Source of the DNA: Microbacterium saperdae
Lineage (GTDB): Bacteria > Actinomycetota > Actinomycetes > Actinomycetales > Microbacteriaceae
Reading direction: 5' to 3'
Assembly: GCF_006716345.1 (NCBI RefSeq)
Contig: NZ_VFOX01000001.1
Coordinates: forward strand, 1,054,001 to 1,118,000
DNA: 64,000 nt
This document shows, one piece after another, positions 39,755-57,376 of the stretch. Below the pieces are notes generated by a model, which was given only the letters and a program-made list of their open reading frames with translations, made no database searches and was not told the origin of the DNA. Each line of letters begins with the position of its first letter. Position 1 is the first letter of the stretch. The position numbers and the translations under genes were made by a program.

Positions 39755-40179
39755 CGGTCGCTCATCTCGCGAGGACGACCGAGCGCGCGCCAGGCCTGAC
39801 GCCGTACTCGTTCGACAGGATCATCGGTCAGGGCGTCGACGACACCGTCGGGATCGGGGAGCTGATGCGCCGCGATCACCTTGAGTGCCATCTCCCGCAA
39901 GCGCCACGCGTCGTCACCCGTCGCGCGGAGGACGAGGTCCGGCCGTGCGGGAGGGCCGATGTGGAGGAGCGCCCGTGCTCCCCAGACGCGGGACCAGTAC
40001 GGGGGCCACCCGAGAGCGCCGCGAATCCAGACGATGTCGGGGTAACGAGTGTCGCCGGCGACCGCCTCTCCGGAGAGCAGATCCTCGCACCACGCGAGAG
40101 TGAGGTCCCGTCCGAAGTGCTCTTCGGCGAGACGTGCGGCATCGCGCGGATGCAGACGCTGAGTGGGGAGCGGGAGCAT
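39751..40179 (-). CDS. Conserved hypothetical protein (142 residues)
   Basis: No family is recognised with confidence. It starts MLPLPTQRLHPRDAARLAEEHFGRDL, contains Trp-rich GWPPYWSRVWGARALLHI and ends with alpha-helical segments (REMALKVIAAHQL, VRRQAWRALG) of HEAT-like look. ATG 40179 lies 6 bases after TACGAT (40186-40191 on this strand), so the gene is probably leaderless and first in an operon with the CoA-transferase, with which it overlaps (ATGA). Confidence 0.6.
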   Translation of the reverse strand: MLPLPTQRLHPRDAARLAEEHFGRDLTLAWCEDLLSGEAVAGDTRYPDIVWIRGALGWPPYWSRVWGARALLHIGPPARPDLVLRATGDDAWRLREMALKVIAAHQLPDPDGVVDALTDDPVERVRRQAWRALGRPREMSDR

Positions 40180-40776
40180 GCCGCGATCGTACTCCTGACG
40201 GCGATCTGGCGGAAAATCGTTGCTGATCCGGCAAAACCTCGTCTCGTACCGTGACGACACGCCCGGGGGGTGCGCCCCGATTTGCCAGAACCCCGGGATC
40301 CGCGTAACTTATTACTTGTTCGCCCCACAGGGAAGCGGAGAAGCCGAGAGCTTCACCCCCCTCAAGTGGCAGAGCCACTCCCGATTCAGATCCTCTCTTG
40401 AGGGGATCGGACGCTTGCGTCTAGAATGGGAGGTCCACTCCTTCTGCGGTCTTCCAGACTGCGCTTCGGATCTGAGATCCGGTCGGCGCGTCGATTTGAC
40501 TTGCGGGGCCGAGTGGGTAAGATAGAGAAGTTGCCCTTCGGGCCTGGTTGTGATGACTGGGTCGTGGGAGCATCCGATCCTTGAGAACTCAACAGCGTGC
40601 ACTTGTCAAATGCCAAATTATCCTCGTCTAGCTTCGGCTAGTTGAGAATTCCTTTGGATCAAAGACCAATCCCTTCCGGGGGGTTGGCAATGGATGAAGT
40701 CAGCAATGAATTTGTCTCTTTGGTCAGCATCAAACTCGCTGCGTCACCGTTTTCCCGGTGGGGTATGCATTTCTTT
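40180..40776 (+). promoter_or_regulatory. rRNA operon promoters and leader
   Basis: Region without protein genes upstream of 16S rRNA. P1 candidate: TTGAGG (40398-40403), 18-base gap, TAGAAT (40422-40427). P2 candidate: TTGACT (40496-40501), 16-base gap, TAAGAT (40518-40523). Downstream TTGAGAACTCAACAGC begins at 40581, a boxA-like antitermination block that recurs in the spacer. The rest of the leader is AT-richer than its surroundings and likely forms the RNase III stem around 16S. Bases 40260-40390 show no clear feature. Confidence 0.7.
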
Positions 40777-45820
<5,044 letters not shown>

Positions 45821-45928
45821 CACACCGTTTGTTGGTGCTACGCGTCCACTGAGTGGTTCTCGATGTACGGTCGAGAACCGCATAACAACAATGACTTTGT
45901 TATGTGTTTGATTGAAACATCAATAGTG

Positions 45929-46046
45929 TTTCGGCGGCCATAGCGTGAGGGAAACGCCCGGTTACATTCCGAACCCGGAAGCTAAGCCTCACAGCGCCGA
46001 TGGTACTGCAGGGGGGACCCTGTGGGAGAGTAGGACACCGCCGGAC
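45929..46046 (+). rRNA. rrf: 5S ribosomal RNA
   Basis: About 117 bases: TTCGGCGGCCATAGCG at the 5' end, central CCGAACCCGGAAGCTAAG and 3' GACACCGCCGGACT, which pairs with the start. Ends estimated. Bases 45821-45928 between 23S and 5S carry only a small hairpin (GGTTCTCGATGTACGGTCGAGAACC near 45854) that may be a processing site. Confidence 0.95.
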
Positions 46047-46057
46047 TTCTTTTAAGC

Positions 46058-46087
46058 AAATGGCCACCCATCGATGGGTGGCCATTT
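46058..46087 (+). terminator. rRNA operon terminator
   Basis: AAATGGCCACCCA (46058-46070), TCGA loop, TGGGTGGCCATTT (46075-46087): a perfect 13-pair stem ending in a T run, 11 bases after 5S rRNA. Confidence 0.9.
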
Positions 46088-46118
46088 TGCGTTTACACGA
46101 AATACAACAGGGAGCATC

Positions 46119-48469
<2,351 letters not shown>

Positions 48470-48470
<1 letters not shown>

Positions 48471-49519
48471 TGGGGCTGTTCTCCCGGGCCCGTCCCACCT
48501 CTTCCACGCCGTCCACGCCCCTCGCCGGGGTGGACACGGTCCTCGCGGACCTGGACGGGGTGGTCTACGCCGGCCCGGGAGCTCTCCCCTTCGCGGTGGA
48601 CAGCCTGAATGAGGCAGGCAAGTCCGCCCGACTCGGATACATCACCAACAACGCGGCGCGGACCGATGCATCGGTCGCTGCGCACCTGAGCAGTCTCGGT
48701 CTCGAGGTCGCTGCATCCGACGTCGTCACCAGTCCGCAGGCGGCGATGCGCCTCTTGACGGGTATTCTCCCCGCTCCCGCCACGATTCTGGTCGTCGGCG
48801 GAGACGGGCTGGTCGACGAGGTCGAGAAGGCCGGCTACACGGTCACCCGCAGCGCGGAGGATGCGCCGAGCGCGGTCGTGCAGGGGTTCGCTCCCGAGGT
48901 GGCGTGGACCGATCTCGCTGAGGCCGCGTTCGCCCTGAAGCTGCCGGAGGACGAAGGCGGCATCCCCTGGATCGCCACGAACACCGACTGGACCATTCCC
49001 CGGGAGCGGGGAGTGGCGCCCGGCAACGGCACGCTCGTGTCCGCTGTGCACACGGCGATCGGTCGTCTGGCGACCGTCGCCGGAAAGCCAGAGGCTCCGA
49101 TCTTCGAAGAGGCATTGGCCCGCTTCGGCGCGACCAAGGCGTTGTTCATCGGCGACCGGCTCGACACCGACATCATGGGTGCCTGCCGAGTCGGCATCGA
49201 CTCCGCGCTCGTGCTGACGGGGATCGATCGGCCGAAGCACGTGCTGGCGGCACCCGAGGGCTCGCGTCCCACCTACATCCTCGCCGACCTGCGCGATCTT
49301 CACCTTCCCTACCCCGAGGCTGTCGAGAAGGACGGCGTCTTCTCGGTGAACGGGGCGGCCGTGCGCGTCACCGGAGCGGATGTCGAGATCGTCGCGGACT
49401 CCGGATCGCAGATCGATCTGCTCCGTGCCGGCGCTGCCGCGATCTGGGCATCAGGAACTCCCGTCTTCGTCCTGCGCGTGCCGGAGCGTCTCTACGACGA
49501 CCCGTTCCACCGCCCCTGA
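48470..49519 (+). CDS. HAD-IIA (NagD-like) phosphatase
   Basis: 349-residue HAD hydrolase of subfamily IIA. Motif I VLADLDGVVYAGPGALPF holds the nucleophile and acid/base Asp pair; LGYITNNAARTDASVAAHLSSLG is motif II (Thr/Asn); the C2 cap follows; the C-terminal part has KALFIGDRLDTDIMGACRVGIDSALVLTG as motif IV. Likely dephosphorylates a small phosphate ester; 4-nitrophenylphosphatase-type annotations are common. Starts in the stop of the repeat protein (TAATG). Equivalent position to mycobacterial Rv1692. Confidence 0.9.
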
Positions 49520-49586
49520 CCCGCGCCGCTGCGATGGCGTCGACGTGGCGCCGTCGGCTGTCCGAGGCGCCGCGTACAGTAGAAGC

Positions 49587-49760
49587 GTGAGTGAAGAGAC
49601 GAGTGCGCCGACCGACGGCCTGTGGAGTCGTCTGCGTCTGATCGAAGGACAACCGCTGCCCGCGCGTGCCGATGCGTATTCCGCGCTGCACGACGAGCTG
49701 TCCCGCCGCCTCGACAGCGGCGCGAAGCTCGATCAGCGCGAGACTCCGGCGCCCCGATGA
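49587..49760 (+). CDS. Small conserved hypothetical protein (57 residues), upstream of tlyA
   Basis: GTG 49587 lies 6 bases after TACAGT (49575-49580), leaderless pattern, and the stop overlaps tlyA (ATGA). Codon use matches neighbours. The protein is helical and charged, with LWSRLRLIEGQPLPARADAY and LHDELSRRLDSGAKL. Its place between the HAD gene and tlyA equals mycobacterial Rv1693, also a short protein. Function unknown; coupling to tlyA suggests it is real. Confidence 0.8.
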   Translation: MSEETSAPTDGLWSRLRLIEGQPLPARADAYSALHDELSRRLDSGAKLDQRETPAPR

Positions 49761-50563
49761 CGCGACTCGACGCCGCCCTCGCCGCGCGAGGCATCGCCCG
49801 CTCGCGCACCCACGCCGCCACCCTCATCTCCGACGGTCTCGTCAGCGTGAACGGTCGGCAGATCGTGAAGGCCTCAACGGCTGTGTCCGATGACGCCGAG
49901 ATCACGGTCGCGGGTGCCGATCACTATGTCGGCCGCGCGGCGCACAAGCTGATCGCCGCACTCGACGGGTTCGGCATCGTGGCCACGGATCGCTTGGCTC
50001 TCGACATGGGAGCATCGACCGGCGGCTTCACGCAGGTGCTGCGTGAGCGCGGCGCCCGCCGCGTGCTCGCTGTCGACGTCGGTCACGGCCAGCTGGCTGA
50101 GGCCATCGTTGCGGACCCCGGCGTCGTCTCGGTCGAGGGCTACAACGTCCGGTACATGACTCCCGAGAACCTGACGGGCGTCACCGGCGAGCCCGTCGCC
50201 CCCGACCTCATCGTCGGCGATCTCTCCTTCATCTCCTTGGAACTGATCCTTCCCGCCGTCGCGGCGGTGGCGGCTGCTGCCCCCGGAGAACCTGACATCG
50301 TGCTCCTGGTGAAGCCGCAGTTCGAGGTGGGACGCACCGCGGTGCGCGGAGGACTGGTTACCGACGCGGCGACGCGCGCCGACGTCGTCGCCCGCACGGT
50401 CTGGAGCGCGTGGGACGTCGGTCTGGGCATGCTCGGCATCCTTCCCTCCCCGATCCTGGGAACGCACGGCAACGCGGAGTATCTGGTGCATCTCGCGCCG
50501 GGGCGCGGCACCAATCCGACAGAATGGTTGGATCGCATCAACGCGTTGGCAGGAGGACGATGA
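49757..50563 (+). CDS. tlyA: TlyA-family rRNA 2'-O-methyltransferase / hemolysin-like protein
   Basis: 268 residues: N-terminal S4 RNA-binding domain (1-62; RLDAALAARGIARSRTHAATLI), then a Rossmann methyltransferase of the FtsJ type with SAM motif LALDMGASTGGFTQVLRE (about 84-100), VLAVDVGHGQLAE and VGDLSFISLELILP. The mycobacterial enzyme methylates C1409 of 16S and C1920 of 23S rRNA and its loss gives capreomycin resistance. ATG 49757 begins in the stop of the small upstream gene and is coupled to nadK (ATGA). Confidence 0.93.
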   Translation: MTRLDAALAARGIARSRTHAATLISDGLVSVNGRQIVKASTAVSDDAEITVAGADHYVGRAAHKLIAALDGFGIVATDRLALDMGASTGGFTQVLRERGARRVLAVDVGHGQLAEAIVADPGVVSVEGYNVRYMTPENLTGVTGEPVAPDLIVGDLSFISLELILPAVAAVAAAAPGEPDIVLLVKPQFEVGRTAVRGGLVTDAATRADVVARTVWSAWDVGLGMLGILPSPILGTHGNAEYLVHLAPGRGTNPTEWLDRINALAGGR

Positions 50564-51480
50564 ACGAGCGGAACATCCTGGTCGTCGCGCACGCCGGCCG
50601 CGTCGACACCGTCAAGGCCGCTCGCCGCGTCGTCGATGCATTGCGGGGCGCCGGGGCGCGCCCCGTGCTGGCCGCTGATGATCGCACCGAGCTCGCCGCC
50701 GTCGATGCGGCCTTCGCGGATGTCGACGTGCTGGGCGAGACCGTGGATCCTGCCGACCTCGAGCTCGCGATCGTCCTGGGCGGCGACGGCACCATCCTGC
50801 GCGCTGCGGAGCTGGTGCGCGACACCGGCGCTCCCGTGCTGGGCATCAACATGGGACACGTCGGCTTCCTCGCCGAGATCGATCGGGACGACATGGACGA
50901 TGCGGTGCGCCGGGTCATCGCCCGTGACTACGAGGTCGAGGAACGTCTGGCGCTCTCCGTCCGCGTCAAGGATGCCGACGGCGCCGTCGTGTACGAGACC
51001 TGGGCGCTGAACGAGGCGACGGTCGAGAAGGCCAGCCGCGAACGCATGATCGAGATTGTCCTCGAGATCGACGGCCGTCCGCTGTCGAGCTTCGGCTGCG
51101 ATGGCATGGTGATCTCGACCCCGACCGGCTCCACGGCCTACAACTTCTCTGCCGGCGGACCCGTGATCTGGCCCAGCGTCGAGGCCATCGCCGTCGTGCC
51201 GCTCTCGGCGCACGCCCTGTTCGCAAAGCCCCTGGTCGTGAGCCCCGATGCCTCCGTCGCGATCGAGATGCTGGAACGAACGGATGGGTCGGGCATCCTG
51301 TGGTGCGACGGTCGACGTTCGCACGAACTCCCTCCCGGCGCTCGTGTCGTCGCGCGCCGGTCGTCACGTCCGGTGCGGCTGGCACGCCTGCACCCCACCG
51401 CCTTCACGGATCGTCTCGTCCGCAAGTTCCAGCTGCCCGTCGAGGGCTGGCGGGGGCAGGAACCGGGGAAGCAGCCATGA
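50560..51480 (+). CDS. nadK: NAD kinase
   Basis: 306-residue NAD kinase making NADP from NAD. Catalytic GGDGT at residues 74-78 (VLGGDGTILRAAEL), NMGHVGFLAE, ALNEATVEK and the second-domain block DGMVISTPTGSTAYNFSAGGPV are intact. In related species it uses ATP or polyphosphate. ATGA overlaps upstream with tlyA (ribosome site AGGAGG within tlyA) and downstream with recN. Conserved tlyA-nadK-recN order. Confidence 0.96.
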   Translation: MNERNILVVAHAGRVDTVKAARRVVDALRGAGARPVLAADDRTELAAVDAAFADVDVLGETVDPADLELAIVLGGDGTILRAAELVRDTGAPVLGINMGHVGFLAEIDRDDMDDAVRRVIARDYEVEERLALSVRVKDADGAVVYETWALNEATVEKASRERMIEIVLEIDGRPLSSFGCDGMVISTPTGSTAYNFSAGGPVIWPSVEAIAVVPLSAHALFAKPLVVSPDASVAIEMLERTDGSGILWCDGRRSHELPPGARVVARRSSRPVRLARLHPTAFTDRLVRKFQLPVEGWRGQEPGKQP

Positions 51481-53171
51481 TCGAGGAGATGCGGCTGCAG
51501 GGCCTCGGCGTGATCGCCGACGCCGTGCTCCCACTCGGTCCCGGGTTCACGGCCATCACTGGCGAGACCGGCGCGGGCAAGACCATGGTCGTCACGGGCC
51601 TGGGGCTGTTGCTCGGGCAGCGTGCGGATTCCGGCGCGGTGCGCGCGGGCGCGACGCAGGCCTCGGTTGCCGGAGTGTGGATCGTTCCCGAGACCGGTGA
51701 CGTCGCCGATATCGTGACGGATGCCGGGGGAGAGCTCGAACCTGCCGACTCCGGGAATGCGGAGCTCTACGTCTCCCGCACGCTGAGCGCAGAAGGCAGA
51801 AGCAGGGCCAGTGTCGGTGGGCGAGCAGCACCGGCGGGTGTGCTGTCCGCCCTCGCCGAGGAACTCGTCGTCGTGCACGGCCAGTCGGAGCAGCTCCGTC
51901 TTCGCTCGGCTGCCGCGCAGCGCGACGCGCTCGACAGGTTCGGTGGAGCACCCATCGCCTCGGCGCTTTCGACCTACGCCGCGTCCTTCTCGCGCTGGAA
52001 GGAGCTCGACTCGGAGATCGCAGAGATCACCGGTAATCGAGACCGCCGTGCAGAAGAAGCATCGCGGCTTCGGGAGGCGCTCGCCCTGATCGAGGCCACG
52101 GCGCCCGAAGCAGGGGAGGACGAGGAACTCGCGGTCCGCGCGGAGCGACTCGCCAATGCCGAAGAACTCCGTCTCGCCGCCTCGCAGGCGCACGATGCCC
52201 TGTCGAACGAGGAGGGCGAGCCGGATGCGACCAGTGCGATCGCCGAGGCCCGGCGCGTGCTGGAACGCTCCTCCGACGGCACGCTCACCGAGATCGCTGC
52301 CGTCCTGGCCGACATCGGCTACCGGATCGCGGATGCTGCGGGGCAGCTCTCGGCGTACCTCGCCGACCTCGACGAGAGCGGCCCGCATGAGCTCGCCACG
52401 GTCGAGGAGCGCCGCGCCGCGCTGAGCGTGCTGATCCGTGCGCACGGCTCGCTCGACGAAGCGATCGCGCTGTGGGAGTCCGGATCCGCCCGTCTCGCCG
52501 AGCTCGACGATGACGGCGACCGTGTCGATCGCCTGATCGCGGAACGCGATGCCGTCCGGGCGGAGCTCGACGGGCACGCGCAGATCCTCACGGCCGCCCG
52601 CACGTCTGCAGCCGTGACGCTCGGCGCCGAGGTGAGCGAGGAGCTGCACGCCCTGGCGATGCCGGACGCGCGGATCGAGGTCTCCGTCACCGAGGGCGCC
52701 GAGAGCGCACACGGCCGCGACGACGTCTCGATCCTGCTCGCCCCGCACCCCGGCGCCGAACCGCGATCCGTCGCCAAGGGGGCGTCCGGGGGAGAGCTCT
52801 CGCGGGTGATGCTGGCGATCGAGGTCGTCATCGCCGGAACCGACCCCGTGCCGACCTTCGTGTTCGACGAAGTGGACGCCGGCATCGGCGGTGCGGCGGC
52901 GATCGAGGTCGGACGGCGACTCGCCCGGCTTGCCGAGAAGTCCCAAGTCATCGCGGTCACCCATCTCGCCCAGGTCGCCGCGTTCGCCACGAACCATCTC
53001 TCGGTCGTGAAAGCCCACGACGGAGCTGTCACCGCCTCCAGCGTCCGCCGATTGGCGGGCTCCGAGCGTGAGGCGGAGATGGCTCGACTGCTGTCCGGAT
53101 TGACCGATTCGGATGCCGCCCTCACCCACGCCCGAGAACTTCTCAGCCTCGGCGCCTCAGCGAACTGTTAG
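51477..53171 (+). CDS. recN: DNA repair protein RecN
   Basis: 564-residue SMC-like ATPase acting early at double-strand breaks. Walker A GETGAGKT (residues 29-36), a long Ala/Glu/Arg-rich coiled-coil region in the middle, and C-terminal signature [16 protein letters not shown] followed by Walker [15 protein letters not shown] and [11 protein letters not shown]. Part of the SOS-type repair set elsewhere; no obvious LexA box since it is coupled to nadK by ATGA. The stop overlaps the -10 of pyrG. Confidence 0.95.
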   Translation: MIEEMRLQGLGVIADAVLPLGPGFTAITGETGAGKTMVVTGLGLLLGQRADSGAVRAGATQASVAGVWIVPETGDVADIVTDAGGELEPADSGNAELYVSRTLSAEGRSRASVGGRAAPAGVLSALAEELVVVHGQSEQLRLRSAAAQRDALDRFGGAPIASALSTYAASFSRWKELDSEIAEITGNRDRRAEEASRLREALALIEATAPEAGEDEELAVRAERLANAEELRLAASQAHDALSNEEGEPDATSAIAEARRVLERSSDGTLTEIAAVLADIGYRIADAAGQLSAYLADLDESGPHELATVEERRAALSVLIRAHGSLDEAIALWESGSARLAELDDDGDRVDRLIAERDAVRAELDGHAQILTAARTSAAVTLGAEVSEELHALAMPDARIEVSVTEGAESAHGRDDVSILLAPHPGAEPRSVAKGASGGELSRVMLAIEVVIAGTDPVPTFVFDEVDAGIGGAAAIEVGRRLARLAEKSQVIAVTHLAQVAAFATNHLSVVKAHDGAVTASSVRRLAGSEREAEMARLLSGLTDSDAALTHARELLSLGASANC

Positions 53172-53182
53172 GATTGAAGCCC

Positions 53183-54901
53183 GTGATGAACTCTTCTGTA
53201 GCGGGACCCAAGAACGACACCACGCAGCGCGATTTCACGACGAAGCACATCTTCGTCACCGGTGGTGTCGTTTCGTCTTTGGGCAAGGGACTGACCGCGG
53301 CCAGCCTGGGCAACCTTCTGACAGCCCGTGGCCTGCGCGTCGTGATGCAGAAGCTCGATCCGTACCTGAACGTCGATCCCGGCACGATGAATCCGTTCCA
53401 GCACGGCGAGGTCTTCGTCACGGATGACGGGGCTGAGACCGACCTCGACATCGGCCACTACGAGCGATTCCTCGACATCAACCTGTCCGAGGCGGCGAAC
53501 GTCACGACGGGCCAGATCTACTCGCAGGTCATCGCGCGTGAGCGCCGTGGCGAGTACCTCGGCGACACCGTGCAGGTCATTCCGCACATCACGGACGAGA
53601 TCAAGCGCCGCATGCGGCTGCAGGCCTCCGAGGAGCCGCGCCCCGACGTCATCATCACGGAGGTCGGCGGCACCGTCGGCGACATCGAGTCCCAGCCGTT
53701 CCTCGAGTCCGCGCGCCAGCTGCGCCACGAGCTCGGACGCGACAGCGTGTTCTTCGTGCACGTGTCGCTCGTGCCGTTCATGGGCGCCTCGGGTGAGCAG
53801 AAGACCAAGCCGACCCAGCACTCGGTCGCCGCCCTCCGCCAGGTCGGCATCCAGCCGGATGCCCTGGTGCTGCGCAGCGATCGCCCGGTCAGCGAGAGCA
53901 ACCGCAACAAGATCGCGCTCATGTGCGACGTCGACGTCGAGGGTGTGATCAACACGGTCGACCTGCCCAGCATCTACGACATCCCGTCGACGCTCAACGA
54001 TCAGGGTCTCGACTCGTACATCGTGCGCCGTCTCGGCCTCGACCAGAAGGCTGCGGTCGATGTCGACTGGACACGCTGGAGCAAGGTGCTGCACGCGGTC
54101 CACAACCCCAAGCACGAGGTCACGATCGGCCTCGTCGGCAAGTACATCGACCTGCCTGACGCCTACCTCTCGGTGACCGAGGCCCTCAAGGCCGGCGGTT
54201 TCGCGCAGGAGACCAAGGTCAACATCCGCTGGATCCCGTCCGACCTGTGCGAGACCCCGGAGGGGGCACAGGAGCAGCTCTCCGAGCTCGACGGCATCTG
54301 CGTGCCCGGCGGCTTCGGCATCCGCGGCATCGAGGGCAAGCTCGGCGCGTTGAAGTTCGCACGCGAGCAAGGCATCCCGACCCTCGGACTCTGCCTGGGC
54401 CTGCAGTGCATGGTGATCGAGTACGCCCGCGACGTGGCCGGCATCGCCGGAGCGTCGTCCACCGAGTTCGACCCCGAGACCGCTGAGCCTGTCATCGCGA
54501 CGATGGCGGAGCAGGTCGAGATCCTCGACGGTGGTGATCTCGGCGGAACGATGCGTCTCGGCCTCTACCAGGCCGCTCTCGCCGAGGGATCGCTGGCCCG
54601 CGAGCTGTACGGCTCGGCGGAGGCGTCCGAGCGTCACCGTCACCGCTATGAGGTCAACAACACGTACCGTGACCGTCTCTCCGAGGCCGGTCTGGTGTTC
54701 TCGGGTCTGAACCCCGAGCTCGACCTCGTCGAGTACGTCGAGCTGCCGCGCGACGTGCACCCGTACTACATCGCGACCCAGGCGCACCCCGAGCTGCGTT
54801 CGCGCCCGACCGACCCGCACCCGTTGTTCCGCGGACTCGTCGGTGCAGCGATCGAGCGGCACCGCGCAAGCGAGCTGTTCGACGTCAGCGCCGATGCCTG
54901 A
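53183..54901 (+). CDS. pyrG: CTP synthase
   Basis: 572-residue CTP synthase, aminating UTP with glutamine. N-terminal synthetase domain ([37 protein letters not shown]) and C-terminal class I amidotransferase with nucleophile [16 protein letters not shown] and His-Glu [13 protein letters not shown] 53183 is 8 bases after TAGGAT (53169-53174), which lies across the recN stop, giving a leaderless start; ATG 53186 is the alternative. Confidence 0.96.
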   Translation: MMNSSVAGPKNDTTQRDFTTKHIFVTGGVVSSLGKGLTAASLGNLLTARGLRVVMQKLDPYLNVDPGTMNPFQHGEVFVTDDGAETDLDIGHYERFLDINLSEAANVTTGQIYSQVIARERRGEYLGDTVQVIPHITDEIKRRMRLQASEEPRPDVIITEVGGTVGDIESQPFLESARQLRHELGRDSVFFVHVSLVPFMGASGEQKTKPTQHSVAALRQVGIQPDALVLRSDRPVSESNRNKIALMCDVDVEGVINTVDLPSIYDIPSTLNDQGLDSYIVRRLGLDQKAAVDVDWTRWSKVLHAVHNPKHEVTIGLVGKYIDLPDAYLSVTEALKAGGFAQETKVNIRWIPSDLCETPEGAQEQLSELDGICVPGGFGIRGIEGKLGALKFAREQGIPTLGLCLGLQCMVIEYARDVAGIAGASSTEFDPETAEPVIATMAEQVEILDGGDLGGTMRLGLYQAALAEGSLARELYGSAEASERHRHRYEVNNTYRDRLSEAGLVFSGLNPELDLVEYVELPRDVHPYYIATQAHPELRSRPTDPHPLFRGLVGAAIERHRASELFDVSADA

Positions 54902-55481
54902 GTCCTCTCCGTTCGACGAGCTGCGCGACGAGCCGTTCGCGCCCGAGGTCGTGAGTTCCGACCTGGTCTTCCAGGGCGCGGTGTGGGATGTGCGCGACGA
55001 CCGCGTGCGCTACGGCGACGGAGAGATCCGTCGCCAGTACGTGGCGCACACCGGTGCCGTCGCGATCGTCGCGCTCGACGAGCAGGAGCGTGTGCTGCTC
55101 ATCCAGCAGTACCGGCATCCGATCCGCCACCGCGACTGGGAGCTGCCCGCGGGCCTGCTCGACATCGCGGGGGAGGAGCCGCTGGAGGCTGCGCGTCGCG
55201 AACTCGCGGAGGAGGCCGACCTGGTCGCCGCCCACTGGGAGCCGCTGGTGTCGTCGTGGACGACGCCAGGAGGTAACGACGAGCTGATCCACGTGTTCCT
55301 CGCCACGGGCGTCAGCGCGGCACCTGCCGTGCATGCGCGTGAAGACGAGGAAGCCGACATCCGCGTGGAATGGGTGCCGCTCGATGCGGCCGTCGACGCG
55401 GTGCTCGCCGGTCGGATGCGCAACGGCATCCTGTCTCTCGGAGTGCTCGCGACGTCGCTGAGGCTGCGCGACCGGAGTTGA
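54894..55481 (+). CDS. NUDIX hydrolase, ADP-ribose pyrophosphatase-like
   Basis: 195-residue NUDIX protein of the ADP-ribose pyrophosphatase class: core [24 protein letters not shown] contains the full GX5EX7REX2EEXG motif, preceded by [21 protein letters not shown] and followed by [18 protein letters not shown]. It overlaps pyrG by 8 bases, so is translationally coupled. Mycobacterial counterpart (Rv1700) hydrolyses ADP-ribose; same position here. Exact substrate inferred. Confidence 0.9.
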   Translation: MPESSPFDELRDEPFAPEVVSSDLVFQGAVWDVRDDRVRYGDGEIRRQYVAHTGAVAIVALDEQERVLLIQQYRHPIRHRDWELPAGLLDIAGEEPLEAARRELAEEADLVAAHWEPLVSSWTTPGGNDELIHVFLATGVSAAPAVHAREDEEADIRVEWVPLDAAVDAVLAGRMRNGILSLGVLATSLRLRDRS

Positions 55482-55483
55482 GC

Positions 55484-56386
55484 ATGCAGCTCGAACGCGC
55501 CCTCGACTCCTACCTGCGGCATGTCACGATCGAGCGCGGGCTCAGCGCGCACACCGTGTCGGCCTATCGCCGCGACCTCGGCGGGTACCTCGAGTGGTTG
55601 AGCGCGGAAGGCGTGGCGGACACGGCGGAGGTGACGCCGGCGATCGTCGGACGGTTCATCGCGGAGCGCGCAGGCGCAGAGCCGCCCCCCGCCGCGTCGA
55701 GTCTGGCGCGTCTGCAGTCCTCCGTGCGAGGGTGGCACCGCTTCCTGACGCGCGAGGGCATCGAGGATGACGATCCGAGCGGTCGCCTGCGTCCGCCCAA
55801 GGCGCCGCGACGGCTGCCGAAGGCGTTGACCATCGATCAGGTCGAGCGCCTGCTGTCCGCGCCGTCCCCCGAGGAGCCGCTCGGCATCCGCGACCGGGCA
55901 CTGCTCGAGCTGCTGTACGCGACGGGTGCACGGGTGTCCGAGGCGGTGGGACTCGATGTCGATGATCTCGCCCATGGCGATGTGCTGCGGCTGCGCGGAA
56001 AAGGCTCGAAGGAGCGCATCGTCCCGATCGGCTCCTACGCCCGCACGGCCGTCGACGCCTATCTGACCCGCGTGCGTCCGCAGCTCGCGGCGGCGGGTCG
56101 CTCGTCGGCGCGGCTGTTCCTGGGGGCACGCGGAGCGCCGCTCTCCCGGCAGAGCGCGTGGCTCATCATCCGCTCCGCGGCGGAGCGCGCGCAGATCACG
56201 GCGGAGGTGTCGCCGCACACGCTCCGGCACTCGTTCGCGACACATCTTCTGCAGGGCGGCGCAGACGTGCGGGTGGTGCAGGAGCTCCTCGGGCACGCAT
56301 CCGTCGCGACCACGCAGATCTACACGCACGTGTCGGTCGACACGCTGCGCGACATCTACGCGACGTCGCACCCCCGCGCCCGCTGA
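55484..56386 (+). CDS. xerD: Tyrosine recombinase XerD
   Basis: 300 residues, typical for XerD, resolving chromosome dimers at dif with XerC. N-terminal SAM-like domain (1-90) with [23 protein letters not shown]; catalytic residues Arg150 ([12 protein letters not shown]), His245 and Arg248 ([14 protein letters not shown]), His271 ([13 protein letters not shown]) and nucleophile Tyr280. Starts 2 bases after the NUDIX stop. Chromosomal housekeeping recombinase given the core-gene context, not an integron or phage integrase. Confidence 0.93.
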   Translation: MQLERALDSYLRHVTIERGLSAHTVSAYRRDLGGYLEWLSAEGVADTAEVTPAIVGRFIAERAGAEPPPAASSLARLQSSVRGWHRFLTREGIEDDDPSGRLRPPKAPRRLPKALTIDQVERLLSAPSPEEPLGIRDRALLELLYATGARVSEAVGLDVDDLAHGDVLRLRGKGSKERIVPIGSYARTAVDAYLTRVRPQLAAAGRSSARLFLGARGAPLSRQSAWLIIRSAAERAQITAEVSPHTLRHSFATHLLQGGADVRVVQELLGHASVATTQIYTHVSVDTLRDIYATSHPRAR

Positions 56387-56450
56387 ACCCGGCGCGCCCG
56401 GGTGGCGGTGACCCGCCGCGCGCCGGAAAGCCTCGGGCAGGGGTGGCCGC

Positions 56451-56485
56451 TACAATCGATCAAGCACGAAGGAGCAGGAGAATCG
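56451..56485 (+). promoter_or_regulatory. parA promoter and ribosome site
   Basis: TACAAT at 56451-56456 is a good -10, with transcription expected near 56463. AAGGAG and AGGAG (56468-56480) precede the GTG at 56486. Unlike most genes here it has a short leader with a ribosome site. An ACCCGG-cgcgc-CCGGGT stem at 56386-56402 just upstream may end the xerD transcript. Confidence 0.6.
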
Positions 56486-57376
56486 GTGGCTGAGAAAGCG
56501 GCAAAGTCCAGGGTGAAGGCGAAGAAGGCCGACGAGACACCCCTCGGACCGACCGGTCGTCCCTATCACGGGTTCGCGACGCCCCCGCCGCTGAAGTCCC
56601 ACGGCCCGGCGCGCATCATCGCTCTGTGCAACCAGAAGGGCGGCGTCGGCAAGACGACGACCTCCATCAACCTCGCCGCGGCTCTCGCCGAGTACGGGCG
56701 CAAGGTGCTCGCCGTCGACTTCGACCCGCAGGGCGCTCTCTCGGCCGGTCTGGGAATCCCGACGCACGACGTGCCGACGATCTACGACCTCCTGCTCGAC
56801 ACCAAGCGTGACGCGCATGACGCGATCGTGCACTCCGGTGTCGAAGGCCTCGACGTCATGCCCGCGAACATCGATCTCTCCGCCGCCGAGGTGCACCTCG
56901 TCAACGAGGTCGCCCGCGAGACGATCCTCGCCCGTGTCCTGCGTCAGGTCGCGGGGGAGTACGACGTCATCCTGATCGACTGCCAGCCCTCGCTCGGCAT
57001 CCTCACCGTGAACGCGCTGACCGCGGCGCACGGCGTGATCATCCCGCTCGAGTGCGAGTTCTTCGCCCTGCGCGGCGTCGCACTGCTGATCGAGACGATC
57101 GACAAGGTGCGCGACCGCCTCAACCCGTCCATCACGATGGACGGCCTGCTGGCGACCATGTACGACCCGCGCACGCTGCACTCGCGCGAGGTGCTGGAGC
57201 GTGTCGTCGAGGCATTCGGTGACGACGTGCTCGAGACCGTGATCGGTCGTACGGTGAAGTTCCCTGATGCGTCGGTCTCGGGAGTGCCCATCACCGAGTT
57301 CGCGCCGGAGCACGCCGCCGCCCAGGCGTACCTGCGGCTGGCGCGGGAGCTGGTCGCCCGTGGCGCCGTCGCCTGA
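56486..57376 (+). CDS. parA: ParA/Soj-family ATPase
   Basis: 296-residue ParA-type ATPase: basic N-terminus (1-42), deviant Walker A KGGVGKTT (51-58), A' motif VLAVDFDPQGALSAGLGI and Walker B YDVILIDCQPSLGILTVNAL. There is no parB next to it; instead it precedes scpA and scpB as in mycobacterial Rv1708-Rv1710, so it is the second ParA linked to SMC/condensin loading or orphan positioning. GTG start chosen from the ribosome site; its end overlaps the scpA start by 17 bases. Confidence 0.9.
   Translation: MAEKAAKSRVKAKKADETPLGPTGRPYHGFATPPPLKSHGPARIIALCNQKGGVGKTTTSINLAAALAEYGRKVLAVDFDPQGALSAGLGIPTHDVPTIYDLLLDTKRDAHDAIVHSGVEGLDVMPANIDLSAAEVHLVNEVARETILARVLRQVAGEYDVILIDCQPSLGILTVNALTAAHGVIIPLECEFFALRGVALLIETIDKVRDRLNPSITMDGLLATMYDPRTLHSREVLERVVEAFGDDVLETVIGRTVKFPDASVSGVPITEFAPEHAAAQAYLRLARELVARGAVA

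Noticed and set aside
55484..56386. XerD considered as a mobile-element integrase
   Set aside because: Length, core-gene context and lack of attachment-site repeats or phage genes fit housekeeping XerD.
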